From: Flintibacter muris
Lineage (GTDB): Bacteria > Bacillota > Clostridia > Oscillospirales > Oscillospiraceae
Direction: 5' to 3'
Length of the DNA stretch: 32,649 nucleotides
Assembly: GCF_943192995.1 (NCBI RefSeq)
Contig: NZ_CALPCP010000041.1
Coordinates: 1-32,649, forward strand
Shown: piece after piece, positions 1-6,971 of the stretch
Position numbering within the stretch: position 1 is the first letter of the stretch
Layout of the letters: each line of letters begins with the position of its first letter
Notes under the pieces: generated by a model
Seen by the model: only the letters and a program-made list of their open reading frames with translations
Databases searched by the model: none
Told to the model about the DNA's origin: nothing
Made by a program: the position numbers and the translations under genes

Positions 1-65
1 CCAGCCTGTGCACTTTCCATCGCGCCACTTCTTGACTTTGTCGATTTTCGCTTACACAAGATTTT

Positions 66-360
66 ACACCAAGCCGATAGCGATATAGCAGACAGGATAT
101 CATTTGTGTCATAACCCCGATCCGCCAGCAGAGTTTCTGCGCCAACGGATAAACCTCTGATGAACACTGCCCCATTTTCCGTAATCAGGAGGCAAGTCAC
201 GCCAGGGCGCTCCGGTTCGTAATACCCAAAACACCGCATTGATAAAACGGCGGTTATCCTGCGCGATTCCTCCCCACTGGCCGCGTTGTCCAGGCAAATG
301 CGGCTCAAGTAACTCCCACACTTTATCGCTTATGTCATGCCGATGATACGAAGCATCCAT
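66..360 (-). pseudogene. IS5-family transposase remnant with internal deletion
   Basis: The minus strand opens with MDASYHRHDISDKVWELLEP and continues through WRDLPPDYGKWGSVHQRF, the N-terminal DUF4096 part of IS5-family transposases. At about positions 138-150 the reading frame runs off into an early stop. In the next frame the sequence carries GAETLLADRGYDTNDIL, a motif that belongs roughly 80-90 residues further on in the intact protein. The central part has therefore been deleted and the gene is dead. A 10-bp inverted match, TACACAAGAT at 53-62 and its complement at 397-406, could be what is left of the terminal repeats. Family assignment is confident; the element's exact ends are not. 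Confidence 0.85.
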
Positions 361-394
361 CGTTCTCTCCCTTGTCTTTTCTATCATAATCCCT

Positions 395-493
395 TCATCT
401 TGTGTAGATACTATCTAGTCCAAGTTCACCTTCCACCTGCTTCTGTGTCTTTCCGGCTAACAGCATCTCCTTGATCTGTGGCAGTAACGCCAT
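395..493 (-). pseudogene. IS3-type ORF-A N-terminal fragment
   Basis: A 32-codon minus-strand ORF begins MALLPQIKEMLLAGKTQKQV, which resembles the N-terminal helix-turn-helix of IS3-family ORF-A proteins in Clostridia. Similarity ends after the GELGLD segment, close to a CTAG at 415-418, where IS5-type sequence begins. IS5-family elements prefer YTAR targets, so the simplest reading is that the IS5-like element inserted into this older IS3 fragment. Recognition is by eye and moderately sure. Confidence 0.55.
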
Positions 494-526
494 TGTGTGT
501 TGATATTTCCTTTCATATACAGATAC

Positions 527-563
527 CCCCTGATGTAGTACTTCTATTTTCCTACATCAGGGG
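527..563. terminator. Perfect 12-bp hairpin at the edge of the IS remnants
   Basis: CCCCTGATGTAG (527-538) pairs perfectly with CTACATCAGGGG (552-563) around a 13-nt loop, followed on the plus strand by ATTTTG. It could be a weak terminator or an insertion-sequence end structure. It lies just upstream of the IS3 ORF-A fragment when read on the minus strand. Confidence 0.5.
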
Positions 564-628
564 ATTTTGTCTATTGCCGGTTTTTACTGGTTCGGTTCAG
601 CCTGTTCTCCGGGGGGTTGAACTTGCCC

Positions 629-760
629 AAAAGCCTCCCTCTTTGAGGGAGGTGGCACGGCGAAGCCGTGACGGAGGGAGCTTTTTCGAAAAAGGTAAAA
701 AATCGCTGTTGAGCTTCCTCAGTCACCGCCTGCGGCGACAGTTCCTCAAGGAGGGAGCCA
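629..760. repeat. Dispersed CTCCCTC palindromic element, copy A
   Basis: This element is built of nested hairpins. CCTCCCTC-TTT-GAGGGAGG (634-652) is followed by CACGGC-GAA-GCCGTG (656-670), a central palindrome around CTTTTTCGAAAAAG (about 681-694), and a degraded second end with CCGC/GCGG and CTCAAGGAGGGAGCC (714-759). The same two end types, a GTCACGGC-type and a GTCAGCC-type, recur at 2836-2948 and 9821-10003. It has no coding capacity and behaves like a MITE or REP-like family typical of this bacterial group. Confidence 0.85.
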
Positions 761-763
761 ATA

Positions 764-790
764 GCAGGGGCTGCCTGTGGCCGTCCCTAC
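764..790. repeat. Degenerate GC-rich inverted repeat, second family
   Basis: GCAGGGGCTGCC-TGT-GGCCGTCCCTAC is an imperfect hairpin. It is related to the perfect copy at 11019-11047 (arms TGCAGGGGCGGCC). Both lie shortly upstream of a promoter whose -10 region is followed by AATGTGGGTAC, so the repeats may be part of a shared intergenic module. Confidence 0.5.
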
Positions 791-804
791 TTTATAAAAA
801 GCTC

Positions 805-833
805 TTGCATCATAGGAAATTTTGGGGTAAAAT
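805..833 (+). promoter_or_regulatory. Sigma-A-type promoter with no obvious gene
   Basis: TTGCAT (805-810) and TAAAAT (828-833) are separated by exactly 17 bp. The nearest convincing gene starts at 1129, about 290 nt beyond the expected start point. The -10 context AAAATGTGGGTAC matches that of the guaA promoter (AGAATGTGGGTAC at 11091-11102). The intervening sequence is rich in hairpins. Confidence 0.55.
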
Positions 834-841
834 GTGGGTAC

Positions 842-976
842 GAGATGAATAGGGCAGGGTATGGAGAGCCAGCACCTCTCCATACCCCTATGCAGGAGAA
901 ATCAGCTCCCACACAGCAAGAAACTTGCGCCAATCTCATTATAACGCCTTTGCGGTTTCATTTCAAGGCGGAATAG
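842..976 (+). ncRNA. Candidate structured RNA or leader
   Basis: Downstream of the promoter at 805-833, GAGAT (842-846) can pair with ATCTC (933-937). This pair encloses three hairpins: GGGTATGGAGAG/CTCTCCATACCC (857-868/876-887, extended by ATAG/CTAT), GGAG/CTCC (895-898/906-909) and GCAAG-AAA-CTTGC (916-928). A further CGCCTT/AAGGCG pair follows. No known riboswitch or RNA family was recognised. A 43-codon ORF (845-976) runs through the same sequence without a visible ribosome binding site. The rest of 977-1128 is GC-rich non-coding sequence with nothing recognisable. It may be a free RNA, a long 5' leader of the gene at 1129, or decayed mobile DNA. Confidence 0.3.
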
Positions 977-1128
977 GGAATGTGCTGTTTGTTTTGAGCG
1001 GTGCAGGGTAATAATGTCCTGCGCCGCTTTGTTCGTCTCGACGGCGGAGAGTAGGGGGACGGAGAGCTTCCACCCCCTGCGCCGCCGACCGAGCGTATAG
1101 AAGATATAAGTTTAGGAGGAATGTAACC

Positions 1129-1470
1129 ATGGCAAAACCAACCTTTGATCCCCGGCCCGGGGAGGAACTGTTTGCCCAGAAGGTGGGCTGTGACTGCTGG
1201 AAAATGCCCCAGGTTGTGGGCAAGCGGCAGGTGTCCGGCAAGCTGTATATGACCGACCAGCGGGTGGCCTTTCTGGCCTCCGGCCTGATGGGTACCGCAT
1301 CTGTCAGCTGGGAGGTTGAGATGAAGGATATCGCCTCGATCCGCACCTGCACCACGCCCCCCTTCTTCCCCTTCGGCGTGGAGCTTACCATGAAGGACGG
1401 CAAGGTCTATCTGCTGGCCATCATGAAGCGGGACAAGTATGTCACCTGGCTGAAGGAACACATCTCCTGA
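1129..1470 (+). CDS. GRAM/PH-like domain protein
   Basis: The protein has 113 residues with the pattern of a bacterial GRAM (PH-like) domain. GKLYMTDQRVAFLAS (about residues 36-50) is the characteristic 'G.LylTn.RviF' strand pair. VEMKDIASI (about 64-72) and GVELTMKDGKVYLLAIMKRD (about 82-101) supply later strands, and the helix VTWLKEHI ends the domain. There is no signal peptide or membrane segment, so it is probably cytosolic; such domains usually bind lipid head groups or protein partners. The ATG has AGGAGG about 8 nt upstream. The next gene starts 13 bp after its stop, so the two are probably co-transcribed. No enzymatic function is suggested. Confidence 0.7.
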   Translation: MAKPTFDPRPGEELFAQKVGCDCWKMPQVVGKRQVSGKLYMTDQRVAFLASGLMGTASVSWEVEMKDIASIRTCTTPPFFPFGVELTMKDGKVYLLAIMKRDKYVTWLKEHIS

Positions 1471-1483
1471 GAGGTGCTGAGCC

Positions 1484-2419
1484 ATGAGCGGCAAAAAGCT
1501 GGCCCAAACTACCAGGCGGATTGAAGAGTGGCGGGAAAAATATGATATGGCCTTTTTGTATCAGGTGCTGCACAAGTGGCTGGGGGAGCTGGAGCGGCCC
1601 GAGGCCAGCTGGACCATCCAGAACCTGATTGACAGCGGCGCGGATTTTACGGTCCAAACCCCCTTTACCAAGGAGACCTGCCAGCGGGAGCCAAGCAATG
1701 AGATGCTGGTGGGATATAAGGCGTTTGTATCTTTAAGAGGGAGCTATCATATCCTGGCCCAGTACCGGCAGCTGATTCAGCGGGACCCGAAGGGGTGCAG
1801 GGAGGCCTTGTATCTGGCCGCCTGGTGTCAATGGGCCATGTGCCGCTGGCCGGACAACACCTATTACAGCGGCCTGGTCAGTTTGAACGGCTACAATTTG
1901 GGGAACGTCTATGGGGCCATTATTGCGGACGTGGACGATGGCTTTATCGGTGAGCTGGGCGATCTGCTCCGCCGCCCGGAGTACCAGCATGATTGGCGGC
2001 GCACCAGCGTAAAAGCGTTGATGTCCGCTGACAGCACCTACATTGATATGGCCCTGGGCAGGGCCAGTGACGACGAGCTCCGTGCTCAGCTGGAGAAGAA
2101 TCTGGCGGAACTGGGGCGGTTGAAGGGGACCCGAAAGGGGGTGCTGGCCAGCCTGCGCGTCATGCTGGATATCCTGGACCGGGACGAGGAGGCCCTGGAC
2201 CGGGACCTGCGGGAGGTCATCCGCAGCCGCCGTGCCAACCCATACAACCATCTGTGCTTATACGCCCTGGCCTATGCCAAAACGGCCATGCGCCGGGGAC
2301 TGCAGGTGGAGGTGGACACCGAGGACTGTCCGCTGTCCCTCAGCCGCCCGGCGGAGATGGACTACAGTGCCCTGGAGCTGCCCCGGCCCAAATATGGATT
2401 TCCCTGGGAACGACAATAG
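1484..2419 (+). CDS. Hypothetical protein, 311 aa
   Basis: I do not recognise this family. The protein is cytosolic in appearance, mostly helical, and rich in Leu, Arg and acidic residues. It has a charged heptad-like stretch near residues 204-222 (DELRAQLEKNLAELGRLKG) and a C-terminus ending in LPRPKYGFPWERQ. Its overall look, an all-helical protein with a Pro-rich tail, recalls helical immunity proteins such as the Imm49 type, but I see no decisive motif. The start follows AGAGGTG with normal spacing. It lies 13 bp behind the GRAM-domain gene and is closed by a strong terminator, which defines a two-gene operon. Confidence 0.6.
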   Translation: MSGKKLAQTTRRIEEWREKYDMAFLYQVLHKWLGELERPEASWTIQNLIDSGADFTVQTPFTKETCQREPSNEMLVGYKAFVSLRGSYHILAQYRQLIQRDPKGCREALYLAAWCQWAMCRWPDNTYYSGLVSLNGYNLGNVYGAIIADVDDGFIGELGDLLRRPEYQHDWRRTSVKALMSADSTYIDMALGRASDDELRAQLEKNLAELGRLKGTRKGVLASLRVMLDILDRDEEALDRDLREVIRSRRANPYNHLCLYALAYAKTAMRRGLQVEVDTEDCPLSLSRPAEMDYSALELPRPKYGFPWERQ

Positions 2420-2423
2420 ACAA

Positions 2424-2456
2424 CCCCGCCTCCCGAGTTGGGAGGCGGGGATTTTT
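2424..2456. terminator. Intrinsic terminator between convergent genes
   Basis: CCCCGCCTCCC (2424-2434) and GGGAGGCGGGG (2440-2450) form a perfect 11-bp stem with a GAGTT loop, followed by ATTTTT. It sits 5 bp after the stop of the plus-strand gene and abuts the stop of spoVAE on the other strand. Confidence 0.9.
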
Positions 2457-2811
2457 ACGTCTTGGGTTTCGGTTTGCAGATGAGGGCCACCAGAAAGCCG
2501 AAGAAGATGGCGGCGGTAATCCCACCTGCGGCGGCGGTGGAGCCGCCGGTGAGAGCACCGATCAGGCCGTTCTCGCCGACGGCTTTTTTGACCCCCTTGG
2601 CCAGCAGATGGCCAAAGCCGGTGAGGGGCACCGTGGCTCCCGCGCCGCCCCAGTCCACCAGATACTGGTACACCCCCACGCCGCTGAGGATAACCCCGGC
2701 GGTGACATAGCTCACCAGAATTTTGGCGGGCGTAAGAGGGGTCTTGTCAATGAGGACCTGTCCAATAACGCACAAAATGCCCCCGCAGAGAAATGCTTTC
2801 AGATATTCCAT
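2455..2811 (-). CDS. spoVAE: Stage V sporulation protein AE
   Basis: This is a 118-residue integral membrane protein of the SpoVAE (SpoVAEb) family, part of the SpoVA channel that moves dipicolinic acid across the forespore membrane during sporulation and germination. Visible hallmarks are the N-terminal helix with FLCGGILCVIGQVLID, the segment KILVSYVTAGVILSGVGVYQ, the conserved GAGATVPLTGFGHLLAKG loop, and a last helix ending LVALICKPKPKT. The ATG at 2811 is preferred to an upstream GTG at 2820 because AAGGTG lies at good spacing before it. It follows spoVAD with the repeat element at 2836-2948 in between. Confidence 0.93.
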   Translation of the reverse strand: MEYLKAFLCGGILCVIGQVLIDKTPLTPAKILVSYVTAGVILSGVGVYQYLVDWGGAGATVPLTGFGHLLAKGVKKAVGENGLIGALTGGSTAAAGGITAAIFFGFLVALICKPKPKT

Positions 2812-2835
2812 AAAAATCACCTTATTTTTGGAAAT

Positions 2836-2948
2836 AAGGCTCCCTCTTTGAGGGAGCTGTCAGCCGGAGGCTGACTGAGGGAGTTTTCCGAAAACGGACT
2901 CCCTCCGTCACGGCTTCGCCGTGACGCCTCCCTCTGTGAGGGAGGCTT
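2836..2948. repeat. Dispersed CTCCCTC palindromic element, copy B
   Basis: This is the best preserved copy. Hairpin GGCTCCCTC-TTT-GAGGGAGC is followed by GTCAGCC-GGA-GGCTGAC, a central near-palindrome GTTTTCCGAAAAC (2883-2895), then GTCACGGC-TTC-GCCGTGAC and CCTCCCTC-TGT-GAGGGAGG. The whole block is a mosaic of four hairpins around a centre. It fills the gap between spoVAD and spoVAE, starting at the spoVAD stop codon and ending just before the spoVAE ribosome binding site. Any spoVAD-spoVAE messenger must carry these hairpins. Confidence 0.88.
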
Positions 2949-3961
2949 TATTTGCTGGTGGAAATTGCGATTGCGTGGCAGATACCGGGGATACTCTCCC
3001 CCTGGAAGGCGGAGGTGGGGGAGTGGAGGGCCCCGGTGGGGCAGAAGAGGATATTTTTCCACTTGCCCGCCTTCATGTTGTTGAGCAGATGGCCGGTGAG
3101 CACCGAGGCGCAGCACCCGCAGCCTGAACCGCCGCAGTGGACGTCCTGCTTCTCAATGTCGAAGATCATGGCCCCGCAGTCGGCGTGGTTGTTGACTTGA
3201 ATTCCATCCTTGCGCAGCAGCTCAATGAGCAGCTCGCTGCCCAACACCCCCAGGTCGCCGGTGACAATCAGGTCATAGCTGCCGGGGGAGCGGCCTGTGT
3301 CGTTAAAGTGGGCGGTGATAGTGGCGTGGGCCGCGGGGGCCATAGCCGCCCCCATGTTGTTGGTGTCGGTGACCCCTTTGTCCACAATCCGGCCCACGGT
3401 GACGTGGGTGATATAGGGTCCCGGACCCTCCCGGGCCAGCACAGCCGCCCCGGCGGCGGTGGCTGTCCACTGGGCAGTGGGGGTGCGCTGTCCGCCGTAC
3501 TCCAGGGGGGTGCGGTACTGCCGCTCCGCCGAGCAGAAGTGGGAGGAGGCTGTCACCGCCGCCCACTCCCCAAAGCCGCCGTCCAGGGTCATGGAGGCCA
3601 GGGCCAGCCCCTCCCCCATGGTGGAACAGGCTCCGTACAGGCCGAAAAAGGGCACCTCCTGTCCCCGGGCGGCAAAGGAGGAACTGATACACTGGTTTAA
3701 CAGGTCCCCGGCAAAAATCCAGTCCAGATTGGACGCCGCCTGCCCCGCTTTGTTCAGGGCCAGGCCCAGGGCCTGCTTCTGCATGGCGCTCTCCGACTTT
3801 TCCCAGGTGGATTCGCCAAAGGTGTCGTCGCCGTCGATATAGTCAAAGGTGTGGGCCAGAGGACCCTCCCCCTCCTTTTTGCCCGCCACGTTGGCCCAGG
3901 CGGCAAAGGAGGGGGGATTGGCCAGCGCCGCCGTCTGAGCACCGATTTTTTTGGTTGTCAT
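2948..3961 (-). CDS. spoVAD: Stage V sporulation protein AD
   Basis: The protein has 337 residues, matching the usual length of SpoVAD, the thiolase-fold subunit of the SpoVA complex that binds dipicolinic acid. Conserved features include AANVAGKKEGEGPL-like sequence near residues 21-35, the FFGLYGACSTMGEGLALAS segment (about 124-142), GDLGVLGSELL (about 255-265) and a cysteine-rich GGSGCGCCASV stretch near residue 298. The ATG at 3961 aligns with the N-terminus expected for the family; longer starts would add about 23 unrelated residues. The ribosome binding site is weak. In many Clostridia spoVAC precedes spoVAD, but here the upstream gene is the divergent ybeY. Confidence 0.95.
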   Translation of the reverse strand: MTTKKIGAQTAALANPPSFAAWANVAGKKEGEGPLAHTFDYIDGDDTFGESTWEKSESAMQKQALGLALNKAGQAASNLDWIFAGDLLNQCISSSFAARGQEVPFFGLYGACSTMGEGLALASMTLDGGFGEWAAVTASSHFCSAERQYRTPLEYGGQRTPTAQWTATAAGAAVLAREGPGPYITHVTVGRIVDKGVTDTNNMGAAMAPAAHATITAHFNDTGRSPGSYDLIVTGDLGVLGSELLIELLRKDGIQVNNHADCGAMIFDIEKQDVHCGGSGCGCCASVLTGHLLNNMKAGKWKNILFCPTGALHSPTSAFQGESIPGICHAIAISTSK

Positions 3962-4020
3962 GTGTTCACATCCCGTCGTGAAGTTTACGGCTAGTTTTCC
4001 GCTAAAAGGAGAAAATATGT

Positions 4021-4049
4021 TTGACCTCAAGGATTATTTTTCGTATAAT
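4021..4049 (+). promoter_or_regulatory. Sigma-A promoter of the ybeY operon
   Basis: TTGACC (4021-4026) and TATAAT (4044-4049) are 17 bp apart, a near-consensus vegetative promoter. It lies 27 bp before the ybeY start and diverges from spoVAD. Confidence 0.85.
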
Positions 4050-4075
4050 AGACGGACAGAGAGGAGGGATGGCCT

Positions 4076-4585
4076 GTGGAACACGAAGTATATATCGAGG
4101 CGGGCTATATGGACGAGGCGGTGGAGGTTCCCCCGGCGGTGGAGGAACAGATCCGGCGCGCCGTCCTGGCCGCTCTGGAGGAAGAGGGGGTAGACGTGCC
4201 CTGCGTGATCGCCGTGATCGTTGCTGACGACGAGGTGATTCAGGAGACCAACCTGGCAAACCGGGGGGTAGACAGCCCCACTGATGTGCTGTCCTTTCCC
4301 ATGTTTCCTATGAAGCCGGGCGAGAAGCCCCAGGCGGACTGGGCGGACCCGGGGGCGGATAAGGTGTATCTGGGGGATATGATGATCTCCCTGGAGCGGG
4401 CCCGCGCCCAGGCGGAGGAGTATGGCCACTCCCCGGAGCGGGAGGTGTGCTATCTGGCCGTCCACTCGGCGCTCCACCTGCTGGGCTACGACCACCTGGA
4501 CGAGGGCCCCATGAAGGCTCAGATGCGGGCCAGAGAAGAGGCAATTTTAGGAACGCTGGGCATTACCAGGGACGCGCTGTCATGA
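4076..4585 (+). CDS. ybeY: Endoribonuclease YbeY (rRNA maturation factor)
   Basis: This 169-residue protein carries the YbeY zinc-binding signature HSALHLLGYDH (about residues 129-139) and the upstream SPTDVLSFPM motif (about 66-75). YbeY is a single-strand-specific metallo-endoribonuclease acting in 16S rRNA 3'-end processing and ribosome quality control. The GTG at 4076 is chosen because GAGGAGGG lies 8 nt upstream and no in-frame ATG is nearby. It is the first gene after a strong promoter and overlaps the next gene by ATGA. The ybeY-era association is common in Firmicutes; here two small genes stand between them. Confidence 0.95.
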   Translation: MEHEVYIEAGYMDEAVEVPPAVEEQIRRAVLAALEEEGVDVPCVIAVIVADDEVIQETNLANRGVDSPTDVLSFPMFPMKPGEKPQADWADPGADKVYLGDMMISLERARAQAEEYGHSPEREVCYLAVHSALHLLGYDHLDEGPMKAQMRAREEAILGTLGITRDALS

Positions 4586-5361
4586 AAAAAGCCGCTGTGC
4601 CGGCGCTTCTGGCCGTGCTTCTGCTGTGCGGGTGCCAGGAGGGAGCGGCATCCTCCGACCCTGTCCCGCCCCCCAAAACCGCCCAGGAGGTGCTGGAGGA
4701 ACAGCCCGTGGACGACACCCACGACGCCTTCCTGGTGGACACCGGCGGGCGGATGGGCACCCTTCTGGTGACCACCGAGCTGGTTGCCTATGAGGAGCCT
4801 GAGGAGCTGCTTTATTACCTGCACCTGTCGGTATGGGACCCGTCGGCCCCGGGGGAGCCGATCCAAATACAGGAGATTGACTGGGAAACCGTTCACTATG
4901 GGGAACATCAGATTGTGGACGTGAATTTCGATGGCTTCCAGGATTTCACTTATCTGTTTTACCGCGGTATTCAGGCGGAGGGATACCACTGCATGATTTG
5001 GGACGAGGAACAAGAGCTGTTTGTGGAGGAACCGGAGTATGCGGCGATCTCGTCCCCTGTGCTGGACCCTGAGACCCAAACCATCTATGGCTGGAACCGT
5101 GAAAGCGCCGCTTCGGACGGAGTCAGCACCATCCATAAATGGGAGGACGGGGAGCTGGTGTGCGTCAGGCGGATCGAGGTGTACAAGATAGACGGCTGGG
5201 GAGGCCCGTTTGCCCTGACAGTGCAAGACCGGGTGAACGGCGAACTGACCGAAGTCTTCCGCACCGAGTTTCCCGCAGGCTCGGAGGAATATTTTGACGA
5301 GCGGGCGAAGTGGAAACACTTAGACTACCATGGAGAAGAGGACAACCAAATTTCATCATAA
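4582..5361 (+). CDS. Putative lipoprotein
   Basis: The 259-residue product begins MKKAAVPALLAVLLLCGCQE, a signal peptide with a lipobox LCGC (predicted lipidated Cys at about residue 19), so it should be anchored on the outer face of the membrane. A Pro/Ser-rich linker follows. Near residues 112-122 VDVNFDGFQDF resembles the acidic calcium-binding turns (D-x-N-x-D-G) of FG-GAP/VCBS-like proteins. The start overlaps the ybeY stop (ATGA), implying translational coupling; a longer upstream frame has no ribosome binding site. The biological role is unknown. Confidence 0.75.
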   Translation: MKKAAVPALLAVLLLCGCQEGAASSDPVPPPKTAQEVLEEQPVDDTHDAFLVDTGGRMGTLLVTTELVAYEEPEELLYYLHLSVWDPSAPGEPIQIQEIDWETVHYGEHQIVDVNFDGFQDFTYLFYRGIQAEGYHCMIWDEEQELFVEEPEYAAISSPVLDPETQTIYGWNRESAASDGVSTIHKWEDGELVCVRRIEVYKIDGWGGPFALTVQDRVNGELTEVFRTEFPAGSEEYFDERAKWKHLDYHGEEDNQISS

Positions 5362-5375
5362 AAAGGAGAATCGTT

Positions 5376-5585
5376 ATGAGTAAGAAGATCAAGCTGACCG
5401 CCATTGAGGACGAATTTGACGACTACGAGGACCTGGGCCGCCAGGAGGGCAAGAGCTGGAGCTTCGAGTTCGACCTGACCCCTTATATCGTCACCTGCGC
5501 CATGGCCTGCGGCATTATGTTCGTGACCCGCTTTGTGCGTAAGCATGTGTTCCACGAGGACCTGTACAAGAACTATCGTTTTTAA
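5376..5585 (+). CDS. Small single-pass membrane protein
   Basis: This 69-residue protein has an acidic N-terminal region (AIEDEFDDYEDLG), one predicted transmembrane helix (YIVTCAMACGIMFVTRFV, about residues 37-54) and a short basic/aromatic tail. It starts at ATG 5376 behind AAAAGGAG, 14 bp after the lipoprotein gene. I do not recognise a family; it probably belongs to the ybeY-era transcription unit. Confidence 0.7.
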   Translation: MSKKIKLTAIEDEFDDYEDLGRQEGKSWSFEFDLTPYIVTCAMACGIMFVTRFVRKHVFHEDLYKNYRF

Positions 5586-5637
5586 TTAAAAAAGTCCGGG
5601 AAACCGCTCACACCCGGAAAGAAAGTGAGGATTATCT

Positions 5638-6531
5638 ATGATTAAAAAATCTGGTATCATTACCATCTGTGGACGGCCCAACGTGGGTAAGTCCACCCTG
5701 ACCAACGCCTTTGTAGGGGAGAAGGTGGCCATTGTCACCAGCAAGCCCCAGACCACCCGCAGCCGCATCTGCGGCATTAAGAACCGGGGGGAGAGCCAGT
5801 TCGTCTTTGTGGATACCCCCGGTCTCCACAAGGCCCGCACCCGCCTGGGGGACTACATGGTCAACGTGGTGAGAGAGAGCGTGGCTGACGTGGACGCCGT
5901 TCTGCTGCTGGTGGAGCCCATCCCCAACGTGGGAGAGCCGGAAAGACAGCTCATTGGACGTATGAAGACCCTGGACTGTCCCGCTGTGCTGGCCATCAAC
6001 AAGGCGGACACCGTCCCGCAGAAGGAAAAGCTGCTGGAGGTCATCCAGGTCTACAGTCAGGAGCACGGCTTTGACGCGGTGGTGCCTATCTCCGCCAAAA
6101 CCGGCCAGGGGGTGGAGGAGCTGCTGGACGTGCTGGAGGGCTGCCTCCCCGAGGGCCCCCAGCTGTTCCCCGACGACATGACCTCCGACCAGCCCGAACG
6201 GCAGATGATGGCGGAGATCATGCGGGAGAAGCTGCTCCTCCTGCTGGACAAGGAGATTCCCCATGGCACTGCCGTGGAGATTACCCGCTTTTCTGAGCGG
6301 GACGATGAAATTGTAGATGTGGAGGCCACCATCTACTGCGAGAAGAACAGCCACAAGGGCATCATTATCGGCAAAGGCGGCGGGATGCTGAAAAAGGCGT
6401 CCACGTTGGCCCGTCAGGACATGGAGAAGTTTATGGGCACCAAGGTGTTTCTGAAGACCTGGGTTAAAGTGAAGGAAAACTGGCGGGACAACCCGGCGGC
6501 TATCCAGAACTTCGGCTACGTGAAGGAGTAG
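5638..6531 (+). CDS. era: GTPase Era
   Basis: This is full-length Era (297 aa), an essential GTPase that binds the 3' end of 16S rRNA and assists 30S assembly. The G motifs are all present: G1 GRPNVGKS (about residues 12-19), G2 with PQTTR near residue 40, G3 DTPG (about 61-64) and G4 NKAD (about 121-124). The C-terminal KH RNA-binding domain contains GIIIGKGGGMLKK (about 240-252). The ATG follows GTGAGG at acceptable spacing. It sits in the usual Firmicutes order before yqzL and recO. Confidence 0.98.
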   Translation: MIKKSGIITICGRPNVGKSTLTNAFVGEKVAIVTSKPQTTRSRICGIKNRGESQFVFVDTPGLHKARTRLGDYMVNVVRESVADVDAVLLLVEPIPNVGEPERQLIGRMKTLDCPAVLAINKADTVPQKEKLLEVIQVYSQEHGFDAVVPISAKTGQGVEELLDVLEGCLPEGPQLFPDDMTSDQPERQMMAEIMREKLLLLLDKEIPHGTAVEITRFSERDDEIVDVEATIYCEKNSHKGIIIGKGGGMLKKASTLARQDMEKFMGTKVFLKTWVKVKENWRDNPAAIQNFGYVKE

Positions 6532-6532
6532 T

Positions 6533-6739
6533 ATGGAATACACAAAAGACGATTTGATAGAGGCCAGGCGTCAGATCGATTCCACCCTGCACAAGCTGCG
6601 GGAGGCCCTCAAGACCCTTCAAGCCAAGGAGAACCCGGCGCGGTACAGGTCTCAGATTACCCTTGCGGAGCGGAGAATCCGTGCCTTTGAGCTGGCGAAC
6701 GTTTTGATTGAGCGGGAAGCAAATATTTACCGCTCATAG
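6533..6739 (+). CDS. Small helical protein downstream of era
   Basis: The 68-residue product is strongly charged and helical, with heptad-like spacing (IDSTLHKLREALKTL, ERRIRAFELANVL), so it may form a short coiled coil. Its ATG lies 1 nt after the era stop and its GGAG is inside the end of era, so translation is probably coupled. The family was not recognised. Confidence 0.65.
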   Translation: MEYTKDDLIEARRQIDSTLHKLREALKTLQAKENPARYRSQITLAERRIRAFELANVLIEREANIYRS

Positions 6740-6791
6740 CCCCTTGAAAAACCGGAAAGCCTAACCACACAAAGAAAGGGAGGGCTGTACC

Positions 6792-6938
6792 GTGAACGAG
6801 CAGGGCCTTTGGGAGTTGTTCTGCAAAACCGGCCTGCCGGCGGCCTGGCTGGCGGTGGCGGGCCAGCGGCAGGAAAACGAAGCGCGCTGGAAGGAGCCGG
6901 CCAAGACGGCCTTCCAGCCCAAGATCAAGCAAGTCTGA
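6792..6938 (+). CDS. YqzL-like small protein
   Basis: A 48-codon ORF starts at GTG 6792, 8 nt behind GGGAGG. Its product opens MNEQGLWELFCKTGLPAAWL and ends with a basic tail (QPKIKQV). In Bacillus and many Clostridia a similar-sized YqzL protein, also with a 'W..F..TG....YL' opening, lies between era and recO. Position, size and the N-terminal pattern all fit. Function is unknown. A GNRA-type hairpin (ACGGGC-GAAA-GCCCGT, 6938-6953) directly follows the stop and separates it from recO. Confidence 0.7.
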   Translation: MNEQGLWELFCKTGLPAAWLAVAGQRQENEARWKEPAKTAFQPKIKQV

Positions 6939-6971
6939 CGGGCGAAAGCCCGTTACATAGGAGCGCTGCCT

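Noticed and set aside
478..852. 124-codon plus-strand frame
   Set aside because: It reads through the palindromic repeat and non-coding sequence; no ribosome binding site, and its translation mirrors repeat composition.
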